The notes below the pieces were generated by a model. That model saw only the letters and a list, made by a program, of their open reading frames with translations, was not told the origin of the DNA and made no database searches. The position numbers and the translations under genes were made by a program. DNA of 12,269 bases from Bacteroidota bacterium (GTDB lineage: Bacteria; Bacteroidota; Bacteroidia; Bacteroidales; JAAYUG01), in NCBI GenBank assembly GCA_021812865.1, contig JAKAMP010000022.1, forward strand, positions 1 through 12,269, given 5' to 3'. Shown one piece after another: positions 5,979 to 12,269 of this stretch. Position 1 is the stretch's first letter; each line of letters begins with the position of its first letter.

Positions 5979-6337
5979 TTCTTTTCTGGAGTGCCGGTTT
6001 TATGCATCAAAACCTGCACATCCTCAACTGTGACCATACATCCATAGCGGATTTTTTCAAAATAAGGTCTGATCACCTCGTAGAAATTTTCAATTTTCTT
6101 CGATTCATCAATGATCTCAACCACCACAGGTAGTTTTTCGGTAATTTCCCAAAACCTTGTGCTGCTAACCATCTGACTGCTTGCCCCGAATCCCATCACA
6201 CCCTTCAGCACGGTTGTCCCGGCAAGTCCGTTCCGCTTGGCGGCATACACAATAACCTCATACAGGGGTTCATGCCTGAACTGATCGGTTGAACTGATGA
6301 AAATACGCATCAGTTTTGCGTTTGTATTGGGTTCCAT
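5975..6337 (-). CDS. DUF190 protein partnered with CrcB
   Basis: This 120-residue cytoplasmic protein matches DUF190 (PF02641), a small PII-like alpha/beta fold. Diagnostic stretches are MRIFISSTDQFRHEPLYEVI (10-29), the block AGTTVLKGVMGFGASS (39-54), LPVVVEIIDESKKIE (69-83) and GCMVTVEDVQVL (98-109). DUF190 genes commonly sit beside crcB fluoride-channel genes, and here the ATG lies 3 bp after the crcB stop, consistent with translational coupling in one operon. The precise role is unknown; a regulatory or sensor function is suggested for the family. A start at Met10 is also possible, since many relatives begin near MRIF. The 3' end overlaps the convergent membrane-protein gene by 4 bp. Confidence 0.92.
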   Translation of the reverse strand: MEPNTNAKLMRIFISSTDQFRHEPLYEVIVYAAKRNGLAGTTVLKGVMGFGASSQMVSSTRFWEITEKLPVVVEIIDESKKIENFYEVIRPYFEKIRYGCMVTVEDVQVLMHKTGTPEKN

Positions 6338-6340
6338 AAT

Positions 6341-6718
6341 TTATATGGCTTTGATGAGTGTATTTCCTAAATAAGTGGCCAGTAGACCTAAAAATACGGA
6401 TAGTCCGGCATACAATCCTAAATAGAGGAACTCGCTGCCGCGTAGCAAGGCAAGGTTATCTCCCGAAAAGGTCGAAAAAGTGGTAAAACCTCCGCAGATT
6501 CCCACGGTGAGAAACAGGCGCCATTCGGTCGACATCAGGTTTCCCCTTTCGGCCAGGCCATAGAATATGCCGATAAGGAAACAACCGGCAATATTGATGA
6601 TGAAGGTGCCCAGCGGGAATGAGCTGGTTGTCTGCTCCTGTATATACCGTGAAAGCAAAAACCGCATGAGTGTACCGATAAATCCCCCTGTCCCGACTAT
6701 CATTAAAAGACGCAGCAT
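6341..6718 (-). CDS. crcB: CrcB/Fluc fluoride ion channel
   Basis: This 125-residue inner-membrane protein exports fluoride as a dual-topology dimer in the Fluc family. The start is ATG 6716-6718; the TTG at 6736 would add six residues and is less likely. Four membrane segments are visible at about 3-22, 35-57, 67-90 and 97-120. Family signatures are GGFIGTLMRFLLSR (11-24), the GTFIINIAGCFLIG block with Asn42 (37-50), and GGFTTFSTFSGD (76-87), which contains the conserved Phe and Ser residues lining the fluoride pathway and the Na+ site region. It is a single-gene homodimer type, since only one crcB copy is present. It precedes the DUF190 gene with a 3-bp gap and follows the GH2 gene by 63 bp. 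No fluoride riboswitch is seen in that spacer. Confidence 0.95.
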   Translation of the reverse strand: MLRLLMIVGTGGFIGTLMRFLLSRYIQEQTTSSFPLGTFIINIAGCFLIGIFYGLAERGNLMSTEWRLFLTVGICGGFTTFSTFSGDNLALLRGSEFLYLGLYAGLSVFLGLLATYLGNTLIKAI

Positions 6719-6781
6719 AGTCTGTTTTTCGCACAAATATCGGATATTTATACCTTTCAGTCAGATTTTTCTGAATCCGGC

Positions 6782-9595
6782 CTATTTCTTCATCACGAAA
6801 ACCAGGGATGGGTCAACAGGATACCTGCCAAACTGTTCGCCGTATATTGCCAGTCCGCCGGGAAGCGCCTTATCCACTTCAAACCTGATGAGCAGCGCCC
6901 TGCCTTTCGAGGCATTTAGCGCCTCCATCGGGATCACAGCATGCACAAGGTATCCATATGAACCTGCCTCGTTGAGCTTGTGGTTATGCGGTTGGGCATA
7001 CCACGACAGGATGCCCCGGTGATCGGCAGGATCATCCTCAAGCATCACCTCTTTAACAGGAACTCCGTTTACCCTGATGCGGACCAGGGTTGGATATTTC
7101 GTATCATCGGTCATCGGGTAGGAATTGGGATTACGGCTCGGATCGAACGTTCCTTTCCCCCGCATATAATCGCCGCCCATGGCATCTTTCTGCCTGCGGT
7201 CCTTACCGAACAACTGCTTGGCTGAAAGCTCAGCCACAAGCGACACCTCCTGAACCTGTGCTGCATCGAGTCCTGCAGGCCAAGGCAGCCGGTATTCAAA
7301 ATACCCTGATCCGGCCCCGTTCACCTTCATTCCGTTGAATATATTCCATTGTCCGTCAGACCATTGTGCTGTATCAAACGAGGCAGGCGAAAACCTGACA
7401 ATCCTGAGCACAGTACCATTATCATTCACCGATTCATCCCTAGGCAACGGCGCATTGCCAATCCTGAATGTGGTAAAATTACGCTGCAGCACATTCCCCG
7501 CTTCGTCTTCCACCCTGAAAGCAAGCACAGCCAATCCCGTCACCGCGGGCATCTGCACATTCACAGGAGCTATGGAACGGTTCATCCATGGAGAATAGTC
7601 AACCCAGGAGGTTGCTGAAGACCATTGCCGGAAACGGCCAAGGAAATCCCAGCCGTATAGCTCCCTGCGGATTACCAGCCGACTGCCAAAATCTTTCCCT
7701 GTCATGCAGGATAGAAACAACGGGACCTCTACGGTTTCGTTAATGCCTGCAGGACGGCACAAGGGACCTGGAATGGCGAGATAAACCTTGCTGTGAAGAT
7801 CGTTGAGTGACATTCCCGGAACAATTCCATTCAAACCGGGATATTTCTGTGAACGGTCAAAGCGGTAATAGCCATTCCATTCATTTATTACATCGTGATG
7901 CTCGGTATACAACCAACCGCAAACCTCGGGATGCGAGCGGAAGGCATTCATCATCAGGTGGTAATCCCAGCTCCAGTCCACATCGCCTGTACTTCCGTCA
8001 TAACCCCACACATTGCCGCATTCACTGTTAAGCACGGGCTGGTTACCCTGCGATTTTCCCGTAACAAAATTCCATGACGACCCCGGATGCGCATTCTTCA
8101 CTACAGTGTCGAGGAACGAACTCCATTCATAACCCGGCAGATACTGGTGCCAACTGTCAATATCAGTCGCCACATGGTCGTAATTGCAAGCCGAATTATC
8201 TTCCACAAGCCTTGATCCGTCGAGTTGTTTTGCTCTCCTATACATGGAGGCTACCCATTCCTGGGTGGCAGGAAGGTATGCTCTTCCTCCCCTGGTAAGA
8301 TTGCTGAAAAGTCCCCAGGTTTCATTGAACAGCACCCAGCTGAATATGGCCGGATGGTTGTAATCCCTTTCAATCAAGCCTTCCATGGCCGTACGCCATT
8401 CTTTTTGCATAAGCGAGTCGGGTTCTCCCCAGCTGTTGGGCACATCAGCCATGATCAGAAGACCCAGTTTATCGGCCCAGTATAGCTTCCGTGGAACCTC
8501 GATCTTGATATGGATGCGGTTTCCGTTCAGGCCGATCTTTTTGGATCGGAGAATCTCCTCTTTCATAAATTCATCGGAAGGGAAGGTGTAGAAGCCATCC
8601 GGGTTATAACTCTGGTCCAAGGTAAGCTGCAGGTATAAGGGCTTGTTGTTGAGGGCTATATAGGGTTGGTTTAATCCGGGAAGATTCACCACGCTGATTT
8701 TCCGCATGCCGAAATAACTCTTTACCTTGTCATCCACGTTTCCTTTGCCGGTAAGGGAGGCTTCCACCTCGTACAGAAAGGGATCATCAAGGTTCCACAA
8801 GTGCAGGTTTTCGATTGGCTGATCAAAATTGATCTCCTTTTCACCTTTCCCAATTTTTTTGGAGATGCCGTCAGCAGGTTGGTCCCCGCTCAGAAAATCC
8901 AGGTGGAAGGTCATTCCCTCTGTTGCAGGTTCACTCAATATGGCCCTGATATTGACCCTTGAATGATCAATATCGGGGGTAAAATGCAACGATCTGATAA
9001 AAATCGTTCCTCTTGCCTCAAGATATATGGTTTGCCATATTCCTTTCGCATCCCCATATCCCTGTTTACCCTCCAGTTTGAAAGGATGTGGGGTATCGTC
9101 AACGCGCACTACCAGCATATGCGATTTACCTGGCTTAATATATTTGCTGATCTCGAATTCGAATGGCGTATATCCGCCCTGGTATGTCCCGAGCTCCTGT
9201 CCATCGAGCCAAATGGTAGTCAGCCAGTCGCTTGCCCCAACTACCACAAACACTCTCTCACCTTTCCACGCTGCAGGCACGTTGATTCTGCGGGCATACC
9301 AGCCAATATCTGCTGCATTTTCAACCCTGGAGAGATTGGACCCCCATGGGAAAGGCACCATAATTTGCCTGTCGAAGCCTGGCGCCTGCTCAAACCACTT
9401 TTCCTTCAGTCCGTCATCCTTTTTGTCGAACCTGAAATTCCACAGTCCGTTCAAATTCAACCACTGCTCACGCATAAAATCAGGACGCGGGTGCTCAGGC
9501 AGCGGTATGTCCTGTGCATTAGCCGATAGGATAAAAGAGAGTACAATTGTTCCGATAGTTAAAATTTTGACTCTATAAAGGTTCCTCATGATCAT
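6782..9595 (-). CDS. Exported glycoside hydrolase family 2 enzyme
   Basis: This 937-residue enzyme starts at ATG 9593-9595 or the ATG two codons later. Residues 1-27 form a signal peptide ending ANA, so it acts in the periplasm or at the surface. Domains are: jelly-roll N-terminal domain about 35-200 (QWLNLNGLWNFRFD, MVPFPWGSN, GIWQTIYLEA), an Ig-like domain about 205-300, and a TIM barrel about 305-620. Glu425 in FNETWG is the acid/base and Glu525 in NSECGNVWG the likely nucleophile, so the enzyme should be a retaining beta-glycosidase. A further part (about 620-937) contains strand-rich sequence such as YFEYRLPWPAG and may hold one or two accessory domains. Beta-galactosidase, beta-glucuronidase or another exo-activity are all possible; substrate is not readable. 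It is transcribed away from the HAD gene and may read through into crcB. Confidence 0.93.
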   Translation of the reverse strand: MIMRNLYRVKILTIGTIVLSFILSANAQDIPLPEHPRPDFMREQWLNLNGLWNFRFDKKDDGLKEKWFEQAPGFDRQIMVPFPWGSNLSRVENAADIGWYARRINVPAAWKGERVFVVVGASDWLTTIWLDGQELGTYQGGYTPFEFEISKYIKPGKSHMLVVRVDDTPHPFKLEGKQGYGDAKGIWQTIYLEARGTIFIRSLHFTPDIDHSRVNIRAILSEPATEGMTFHLDFLSGDQPADGISKKIGKGEKEINFDQPIENLHLWNLDDPFLYEVEASLTGKGNVDDKVKSYFGMRKISVVNLPGLNQPYIALNNKPLYLQLTLDQSYNPDGFYTFPSDEFMKEEILRSKKIGLNGNRIHIKIEVPRKLYWADKLGLLIMADVPNSWGEPDSLMQKEWRTAMEGLIERDYNHPAIFSWVLFNETWGLFSNLTRGGRAYLPATQEWVASMYRRAKQLDGSRLVEDNSACNYDHVATDIDSWHQYLPGYEWSSFLDTVVKNAHPGSSWNFVTGKSQGNQPVLNSECGNVWGYDGSTGDVDWSWDYHLMMNAFRSHPEVCGWLYTEHHDVINEWNGYYRFDRSQKYPGLNGIVPGMSLNDLHSKVYLAIPGPLCRPAGINETVEVPLFLSCMTGKDFGSRLVIRRELYGWDFLGRFRQWSSATSWVDYSPWMNRSIAPVNVQMPAVTGLAVLAFRVEDEAGNVLQRNFTTFRIGNAPLPRDESVNDNGTVLRIVRFSPASFDTAQWSDGQWNIFNGMKVNGAGSGYFEYRLPWPAGLDAAQVQEVSLVAELSAKQLFGKDRRQKDAMGGDYMRGKGTFDPSRNPNSYPMTDDTKYPTLVRIRVNGVPVKEVMLEDDPADHRGILSWYAQPHNHKLNEAGSYGYLVHAVIPMEALNASKGRALLIRFEVDKALPGGLAIYGEQFGRYPVDPSLVFVMKK

Positions 9596-9871
9596 TTAGT
9601 TTAATAGTTGGAAAAATCGAGGTCAACAAACAATTTGCTGCCGGATGCTTTAAAAATAATGAATGCAAACCAAACCGGCAAATGAAATGCTTTCTAAAAC
9701 CTGGCGGGAGAATTTGAATTGGCAAAAATCTCAACATTGCCAGCGATTTAGTATAGCAGCAAAATGATAATTTCGTTTTTTTTAAATTACCTTTGCCAGT
9801 TCGCTGAATAAAACGGTCAGCGTAATGATCTGAAACGGGTAGCTGGGGTGTACGATGTAAATAATAAGTCA
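9596..9871. promoter_or_regulatory. Divergent control region between GH2 and HAD phosphatase genes
   Basis: This 276-bp gap contains no credible gene. An inverted repeat TGGCAA (9720-9725), 11 bp, TTGCCA (9737-9742) is followed by another TTGCCA at 9793-9798. A plus-strand -7-like box TACCTTTG lies at 9788-9795 and overlaps that third half-site. A second dyad CGCTGA (9802-9807) / TCAGCG (9817-9822) sits where transcription from this box would begin. These are candidate operator sites for one or both genes; the regulator is unknown. Confidence 0.4.
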
Positions 9872-10534
9872 ATGAAAGTCAAAGGAGTAATTTTCGACCT
9901 GGATGGTACGCTGATCAACAGTCTGGAAGATATCACAGACTCTCTCAACAAGGTTTTGAAACGTCACTCTCTTCCGGTGCATTCCATCAGTACAATCAGG
10001 GAATGGATTGGCGGAGGTGCACAGATGCTCATCAGAAAAGCGCTGGCCATGGAAAAACCCGACGATGACTTTGTAAAACTCATCCTGGGGGAATACAGGG
10101 AAGAGTACATGAGGAACTGCACACGCAGGACCTATGTTTACCAGGGAATACCCGATCTTCTGAGTACCCTTTCGGCTAAAGGCATTCAAATGAATGTGCT
10201 CTCGAACAAACCCCATGAGCTGACCCGCGAGGTGTGCCAGCATTTTTTCAGGGACTGGAATTTTAAAATCATCCTGGGGCAACGTGACCAGGTTCCCCGG
10301 AAACCCGATCCCTCTGCAGCCCTCGAGATTGCTAAAAACATTGGCGTAAAAGCTGAAAACATCATGTATATTGGAGATTCAGGGATTGATATGGAAACAG
10401 GCAGAAATGCCGGAATGATGACCGTAGCCGTAACCTGGGGATTCCGTCCAAAAGATGAACTGATAAGTTACAAACCGGATGTTTGCATTGACGAACCTGC
10501 CGAGTTGGTTCTCTTTCTTAACGGCAGGCATTGA
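9872..10534 (+). CDS. gph: HAD-superfamily phosphatase, phosphoglycolate phosphatase type
   Basis: This 220-residue cytoplasmic protein has all four HAD motifs: FDLDGTLINS with nucleophile Asp9 and Asp11, VLSNK with Ser111, Lys144 in RKPDP, and IGDSGIDMETGRNAG with Asp169 and Asp173. A helical cap lies between about 15 and 90 (ITDSLNKVLKRH, IGGGAQMLIRKAL). This arrangement and length fit phosphoglycolate phosphatase and close relatives that remove phosphate from small phosphorylated metabolites. The ATG at 9872 is chosen over the GTG at 9848 because MKVKGVIFDLDGT is the usual start. The product is followed 40 bp later by a DUF1992 gene, probably in the same transcript. Substrate assignment within HAD is uncertain; the symbol is a family label. 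Confidence 0.88.
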   Translation: MKVKGVIFDLDGTLINSLEDITDSLNKVLKRHSLPVHSISTIREWIGGGAQMLIRKALAMEKPDDDFVKLILGEYREEYMRNCTRRTYVYQGIPDLLSTLSAKGIQMNVLSNKPHELTREVCQHFFRDWNFKIILGQRDQVPRKPDPSAALEIAKNIGVKAENIMYIGDSGIDMETGRNAGMMTVAVTWGFRPKDELISYKPDVCIDEPAELVLFLNGRH

Positions 10535-10574
10535 CTTCATGGTCTTTGCAGGTTTTGATACATGTATCCGGCCT

Positions 10575-10895
10575 ATGTTATACCTCGAAAAAATAGCGGA
10601 AGAGCGGATTAAGCAAGCCATTGAAAAAGGCGAATTCGATCACCTGGAAGGATTCGGTAAACCAGTAGACAACTCCGACTATTTTAATGCTCCTCCCGAT
10701 GAACGGATAGCATGGCATATTCTGAAAAACGCGGGAGTTGTTCCGGAAGAGGTCTTTCTTCATAAAAAGATTTATCATCTTACAGATATCCTGAAACAGG
10801 AGGCCGATCCACAAACAAGACTCATGCAACAAAAAGAATTATACGAGTTGCAGTCTCATCTTTCTATTTCCCTTGAAAAAAGAAAGAGGCATTGA
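10575..10895 (+). CDS. DUF1992 (DnaJ-homologue C28-like) small protein
   Basis: This 106-residue protein starts at ATG 10575 (MLYLEKIAEERIKQAIEKG), which fits the usual DUF1992 opening EKIAEERIxxAxxRGEFDNLPGxGKPL. Here the motif continues as EFDHLEGFGKPV (20-31). The family forms the conserved part of DnaJ-homologue subfamily C member 28 and bacterial YhdN-like proteins; no J domain is present. The rest is helical and basic at the C-terminus (SLEKRKRH). An in-frame extension upstream to 10479 would overlap the HAD gene and lacks family similarity. Function of the family is not established. It follows the HAD gene closely and is likely co-transcribed. Confidence 0.88.
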   Translation: MLYLEKIAEERIKQAIEKGEFDHLEGFGKPVDNSDYFNAPPDERIAWHILKNAGVVPEEVFLHKKIYHLTDILKQEADPQTRLMQQKELYELQSHLSISLEKRKRH

Positions 10896-10994
10896 ATCTC
10901 CTGCTTAATGATGTAGAACCTTCTCTAATTTTTAAAGAAGGAATATGGGAACATTAAGTTATAGAATAGGAAAGGTTTGTAATAGCCATCGATC
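10896..10994. other. Spacer with weak hairpin after the DUF1992 gene
   Basis: A 6-bp stem CCTTCT (10919-10924) / AGAAGG (10936-10941) with an AT-rich loop follows the DUF1992 stop by 23 bp. It lacks a T tract, so it is at best a weak transcript end. Nothing else is seen before the small lipoprotein frame. Confidence 0.3.
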
Positions 10995-10997
10995 ATA

Positions 10998-11168
10998 ATA
11001 AGGAAATTGTTTATTGGGCTTATACTGATTCTCAGCCCATTAGTCTCATGTCCCAGTGCAAAACGTGAACGGGAACGTCCGGCTACAGCCCAACCCGGAA
11101 GTTATGCGGCCCTATTCGCACCAGGTAGGGCAACACGCAAAAACTCCAAGGTAATCCCGCCTGAATGA
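10998..11168 (+). CDS. Small putative lipoprotein with ATA at the start position
   Basis: This frame of 56 codons reads IRKLFIGLILILSPLVSC, a textbook lipoprotein signal (positive start, hydrophobic core, LVSC lipobox with Cys18). It then has a charged linker (AKRERERP), AQPGSYAALFAPGR and a C-terminal KNSKVIPPE before TGA. The signal would normally begin MRK, but the codon is ATA (10998-11000). The only standard alternative is TTG 11007, which drops the two basic residues and leaves 53 residues. Two in-frame stops (TAA, TAG) lie shortly upstream, so no longer form exists. Possibilities are a gene using a rare start, a gene inactivated by an ATG-to-ATA change, or a sequencing error. I do not recognise the family. 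The lipobox and clean frame make chance unlikely but not excluded. Confidence 0.5.
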   Translation: MRKLFIGLILILSPLVSCPSAKRERERPATAQPGSYAALFAPGRATRKNSKVIPPE

Positions 11169-11352
11169 CGAAGTCGGATTAAGATTTTATGGGGCCCTTT
11201 GAGGTGAAATGCCAATTTTAACAGGTTTTTAAAACAATATTTTTAGCTTGGGTAGCAATTTGTCCGATTTTTACATAACTTCGATTATGTTTTTGATATT
11301 CTGACAAGCCCTAACGAGTTTTATCAATTTAAATTTATTTACCCTCTACGTT
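11169..11352. promoter_or_regulatory. Upstream region of the MORN gene, possible promoter
   Basis: This AT-rich stretch contains TTTG at 11259-11262 and, about 23 bp further, TATGTTTT at 11286-11293, which partly fits the TTTG / TAnnTTTG promoter pattern. It ends about 59 bp before ATG 11353. The -7 match is imperfect, so confidence is low. Confidence 0.3.
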
Positions 11353-12024
11353 ATGAAAAGAATATTTTTCTATTTATTTCTGATGATGTTGTCCGGGACA
11401 ATAGTCATGGCACAGGAGACCTGTAAAGTATTGGTCAAAGGACTTCAGGGCACCTATACCGGTGGTTGCAAAAAAGGACTGGCTAACGGTAAGGGAACTG
11501 CTGTTGGAGTGGATAATTATACCGGGTATTTCAAAAAAGGTCTGCCAAACGGTGAAGGCACATATATCTGGTCTACCGGTGAAAAATATGTTGGCACCTG
11601 GCATTTGGGGCAGAAAAATGGTTCAGGCACATTTTACTGCAAAGTAGACGGACGCGATACTGTTCTTGCAGGATTGTGGACAAATGACAAATATGACGGA
11701 CCGAAGCCAGTTCCACCAAAGGTCCTTGCAAAAACCAATATTCAGAATATTGGTTTTTCCCGAACAGGTGATGGTGATGTCATTTATATCTCCATCTTTC
11801 TTGCGGGCGGTTCAAATAATACTGTTTCCAACATGTCCATTTTTGGCAGCAGCGGGAACGAATTTACTACCGGAACATACCGAGGATTCGAAAAAGTGGA
11901 TTTCCCCTTCAAATGCCGGATCACTTATAGTACCCGTAATGCATTCCGGACAGGAGTAAACGATTGTGTTGCAGAATTTGTTATTACACAGCCCGGCCGG
12001 TGGGACGTACGGATAATGAATTGA
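11353..12024 (+). CDS. Exported MORN-repeat protein with unrecognised C-terminal domain
   Basis: This 223-residue protein begins with a signal peptide ending VMA-QETC, with Cys24 just after the likely cleavage site. Three MORN repeats follow: YTGGCKKGLANGKGTAVG (35-52), YTGYFKKGLPNGEGTYIW (56-73) and YVGTWHLGQKNGSGTFYC (79-96). MORN repeats form a beta-hairpin ribbon often used for binding partners or membranes. After a proline-rich linker (PKPVPPK, 117-123) a strand-rich domain of about 100 residues begins, with NIGFSRTGDGDVIYISIFLA and two cysteines (188, 205), ending in WDVRIMN. I do not recognise this domain. The gene stands alone and is followed by two terminator-like hairpins. A role in the cell envelope is likely; a specific function is not known. 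Confidence 0.87.
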   Translation: MKRIFFYLFLMMLSGTIVMAQETCKVLVKGLQGTYTGGCKKGLANGKGTAVGVDNYTGYFKKGLPNGEGTYIWSTGEKYVGTWHLGQKNGSGTFYCKVDGRDTVLAGLWTNDKYDGPKPVPPKVLAKTNIQNIGFSRTGDGDVIYISIFLAGGSNNTVSNMSIFGSSGNEFTTGTYRGFEKVDFPFKCRITYSTRNAFRTGVNDCVAEFVITQPGRWDVRIMN

Positions 12025-12084
12025 AAAAAAGCGTTTAAGCCTGACCGTTACCCGTATTGGCAATAGTAGCAATTCATATCCTTA

Positions 12085-12117
12085 AAGAGCGTTAAAAGGA
12101 GTATTCTTAGCGCTTTT
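12085..12117 (+). terminator. Terminator-like hairpin after the MORN gene
   Basis: An 11-bp stem with two G-U pairs joins AAGAGCGTTAA (12085-12095) to TTAGCGCTTTT (12107-12117) around an 11-nt loop. The 3' arm ends in TTTT followed by CC. It lies 60 bp after the MORN stop. Confidence 0.55.
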
Positions 12118-12136
12118 CCTCATACAGGAATCAGAT

Positions 12137-12177
12137 ACAAGGCAATGCCATTTCAAAGCATTGCCTTGTGCTTTTTT
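12137..12177 (+). terminator. Strong intrinsic terminator
   Basis: A perfect 12-bp stem ACAAGGCAATGC (12137-12148) / GCATTGCCTTGT (12158-12169) with a 9-nt loop is followed by GC and T6 (12172-12177). This is a typical rho-independent terminator on the plus strand and probably ends the MORN transcript if the first hairpin is passed. Confidence 0.85.
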
Positions 12178-12269
12178 GTGAGGGTGACCATGGACTCAAA
12201 TGGTGCCTGCCAAGCCTTTCATATCAGACTTTGAACAGGTAAAATTTATTTTAATCGGCTGGCTCAACA

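Noticed and set aside
6719..6781. Fluoride riboswitch upstream of crcB.
   Set aside because: None of the conserved crcB-motif sequence or its pseudoknot elements is visible in the 63 bp.
8963..9578. Plus-strand frames of 183-188 codons opposite the GH2 N-terminal region.
   Set aside because: These are antisense shadows of a strongly supported GH2 coding region and have no family features.
9573..9872. Minus-strand frame of 99 codons upstream of the GH2 gene.
   Set aside because: It overlaps the GH2 start and fills an intergenic region with promoter-like features; the product has no recognisable domain or signal.
12178..12269. Possible gene start or end at the right edge.
   Set aside because: No open frame with a credible start, domain or signal is visible in the last 90 bases.

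Overview
The window looks like a chromosomal segment of a Bacteroidota bacterium, probably Bacteroidales-like. The evidence is the many exported and lipoprotein enzymes, two glycoside hydrolase family 2 (GH2) proteins, A-rich translation starts instead of strong Shine-Dalgarno sites, and TAnnTTTG promoter boxes. Two small proteins also resemble families I associate with this phylum (a DUF6122-like membrane protein and a DUF190 protein paired with CrcB). The taxon is inferred; there is no rRNA or other marker gene here.

Layout. Positions 1-2424 form a minus-strand carbohydrate block: two tandem, clearly duplicated TIM-barrel sugar isomerase/epimerase-like lipoproteins (1513-2364 and 555-1409), then the N-terminal part of an exported LacZ-type GH2 beta-galactosidase that runs off the left edge. 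Each duplicate has its own copy of the same promoter-like element, and a strong hairpin lies just before lacZ. Positions 2672-4792 form a plus-strand run: an exported protein of unknown function, a maltose/galactoside O-acetyltransferase-like enzyme, a small DUF6122-like membrane protein and a DUF1284-like cysteine-motif protein. Positions 4793-5450 hold no convincing gene but contain the most unusual structure in the window: a 304-bp array built on a strict 8-bp period, in which four identical 40-bp elements are separated by 5, 3 and 4 degenerate octamers.

Next come a two-helix membrane protein (5451-5978) and, convergent with it, a minus-strand fluoride-resistance pair (crcB plus a DUF190 gene). 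Upstream of these on the same strand is a full-length exported GH2 enzyme of 937 residues with both catalytic glutamates. A 276-bp divergent region containing inverted-repeat half-sites separates the GH2 gene from a plus-strand pair: a HAD phosphatase of the phosphoglycolate phosphatase type and a short DUF1992 protein.

The right end carries an unlisted small lipoprotein reading frame whose natural start position reads ATA instead of ATG, an exported MORN-repeat protein with an unrecognised C-terminal domain, and two successive terminator-like hairpins.

Together the window reads as ordinary Bacteroidota accessory and housekeeping sequence with a saccharide-degradation theme at the left and centre: exported GH2 enzymes cleave glycosides, and lipoprotein TIM-barrel enzymes act on the released or oxidised sugars. 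I see no clear new defence or mobile system. The octamer-phased repeat array, the duplicated epimerase genes with a changed active-site motif, and the ATA-start lipoprotein are the items most worth a second look.
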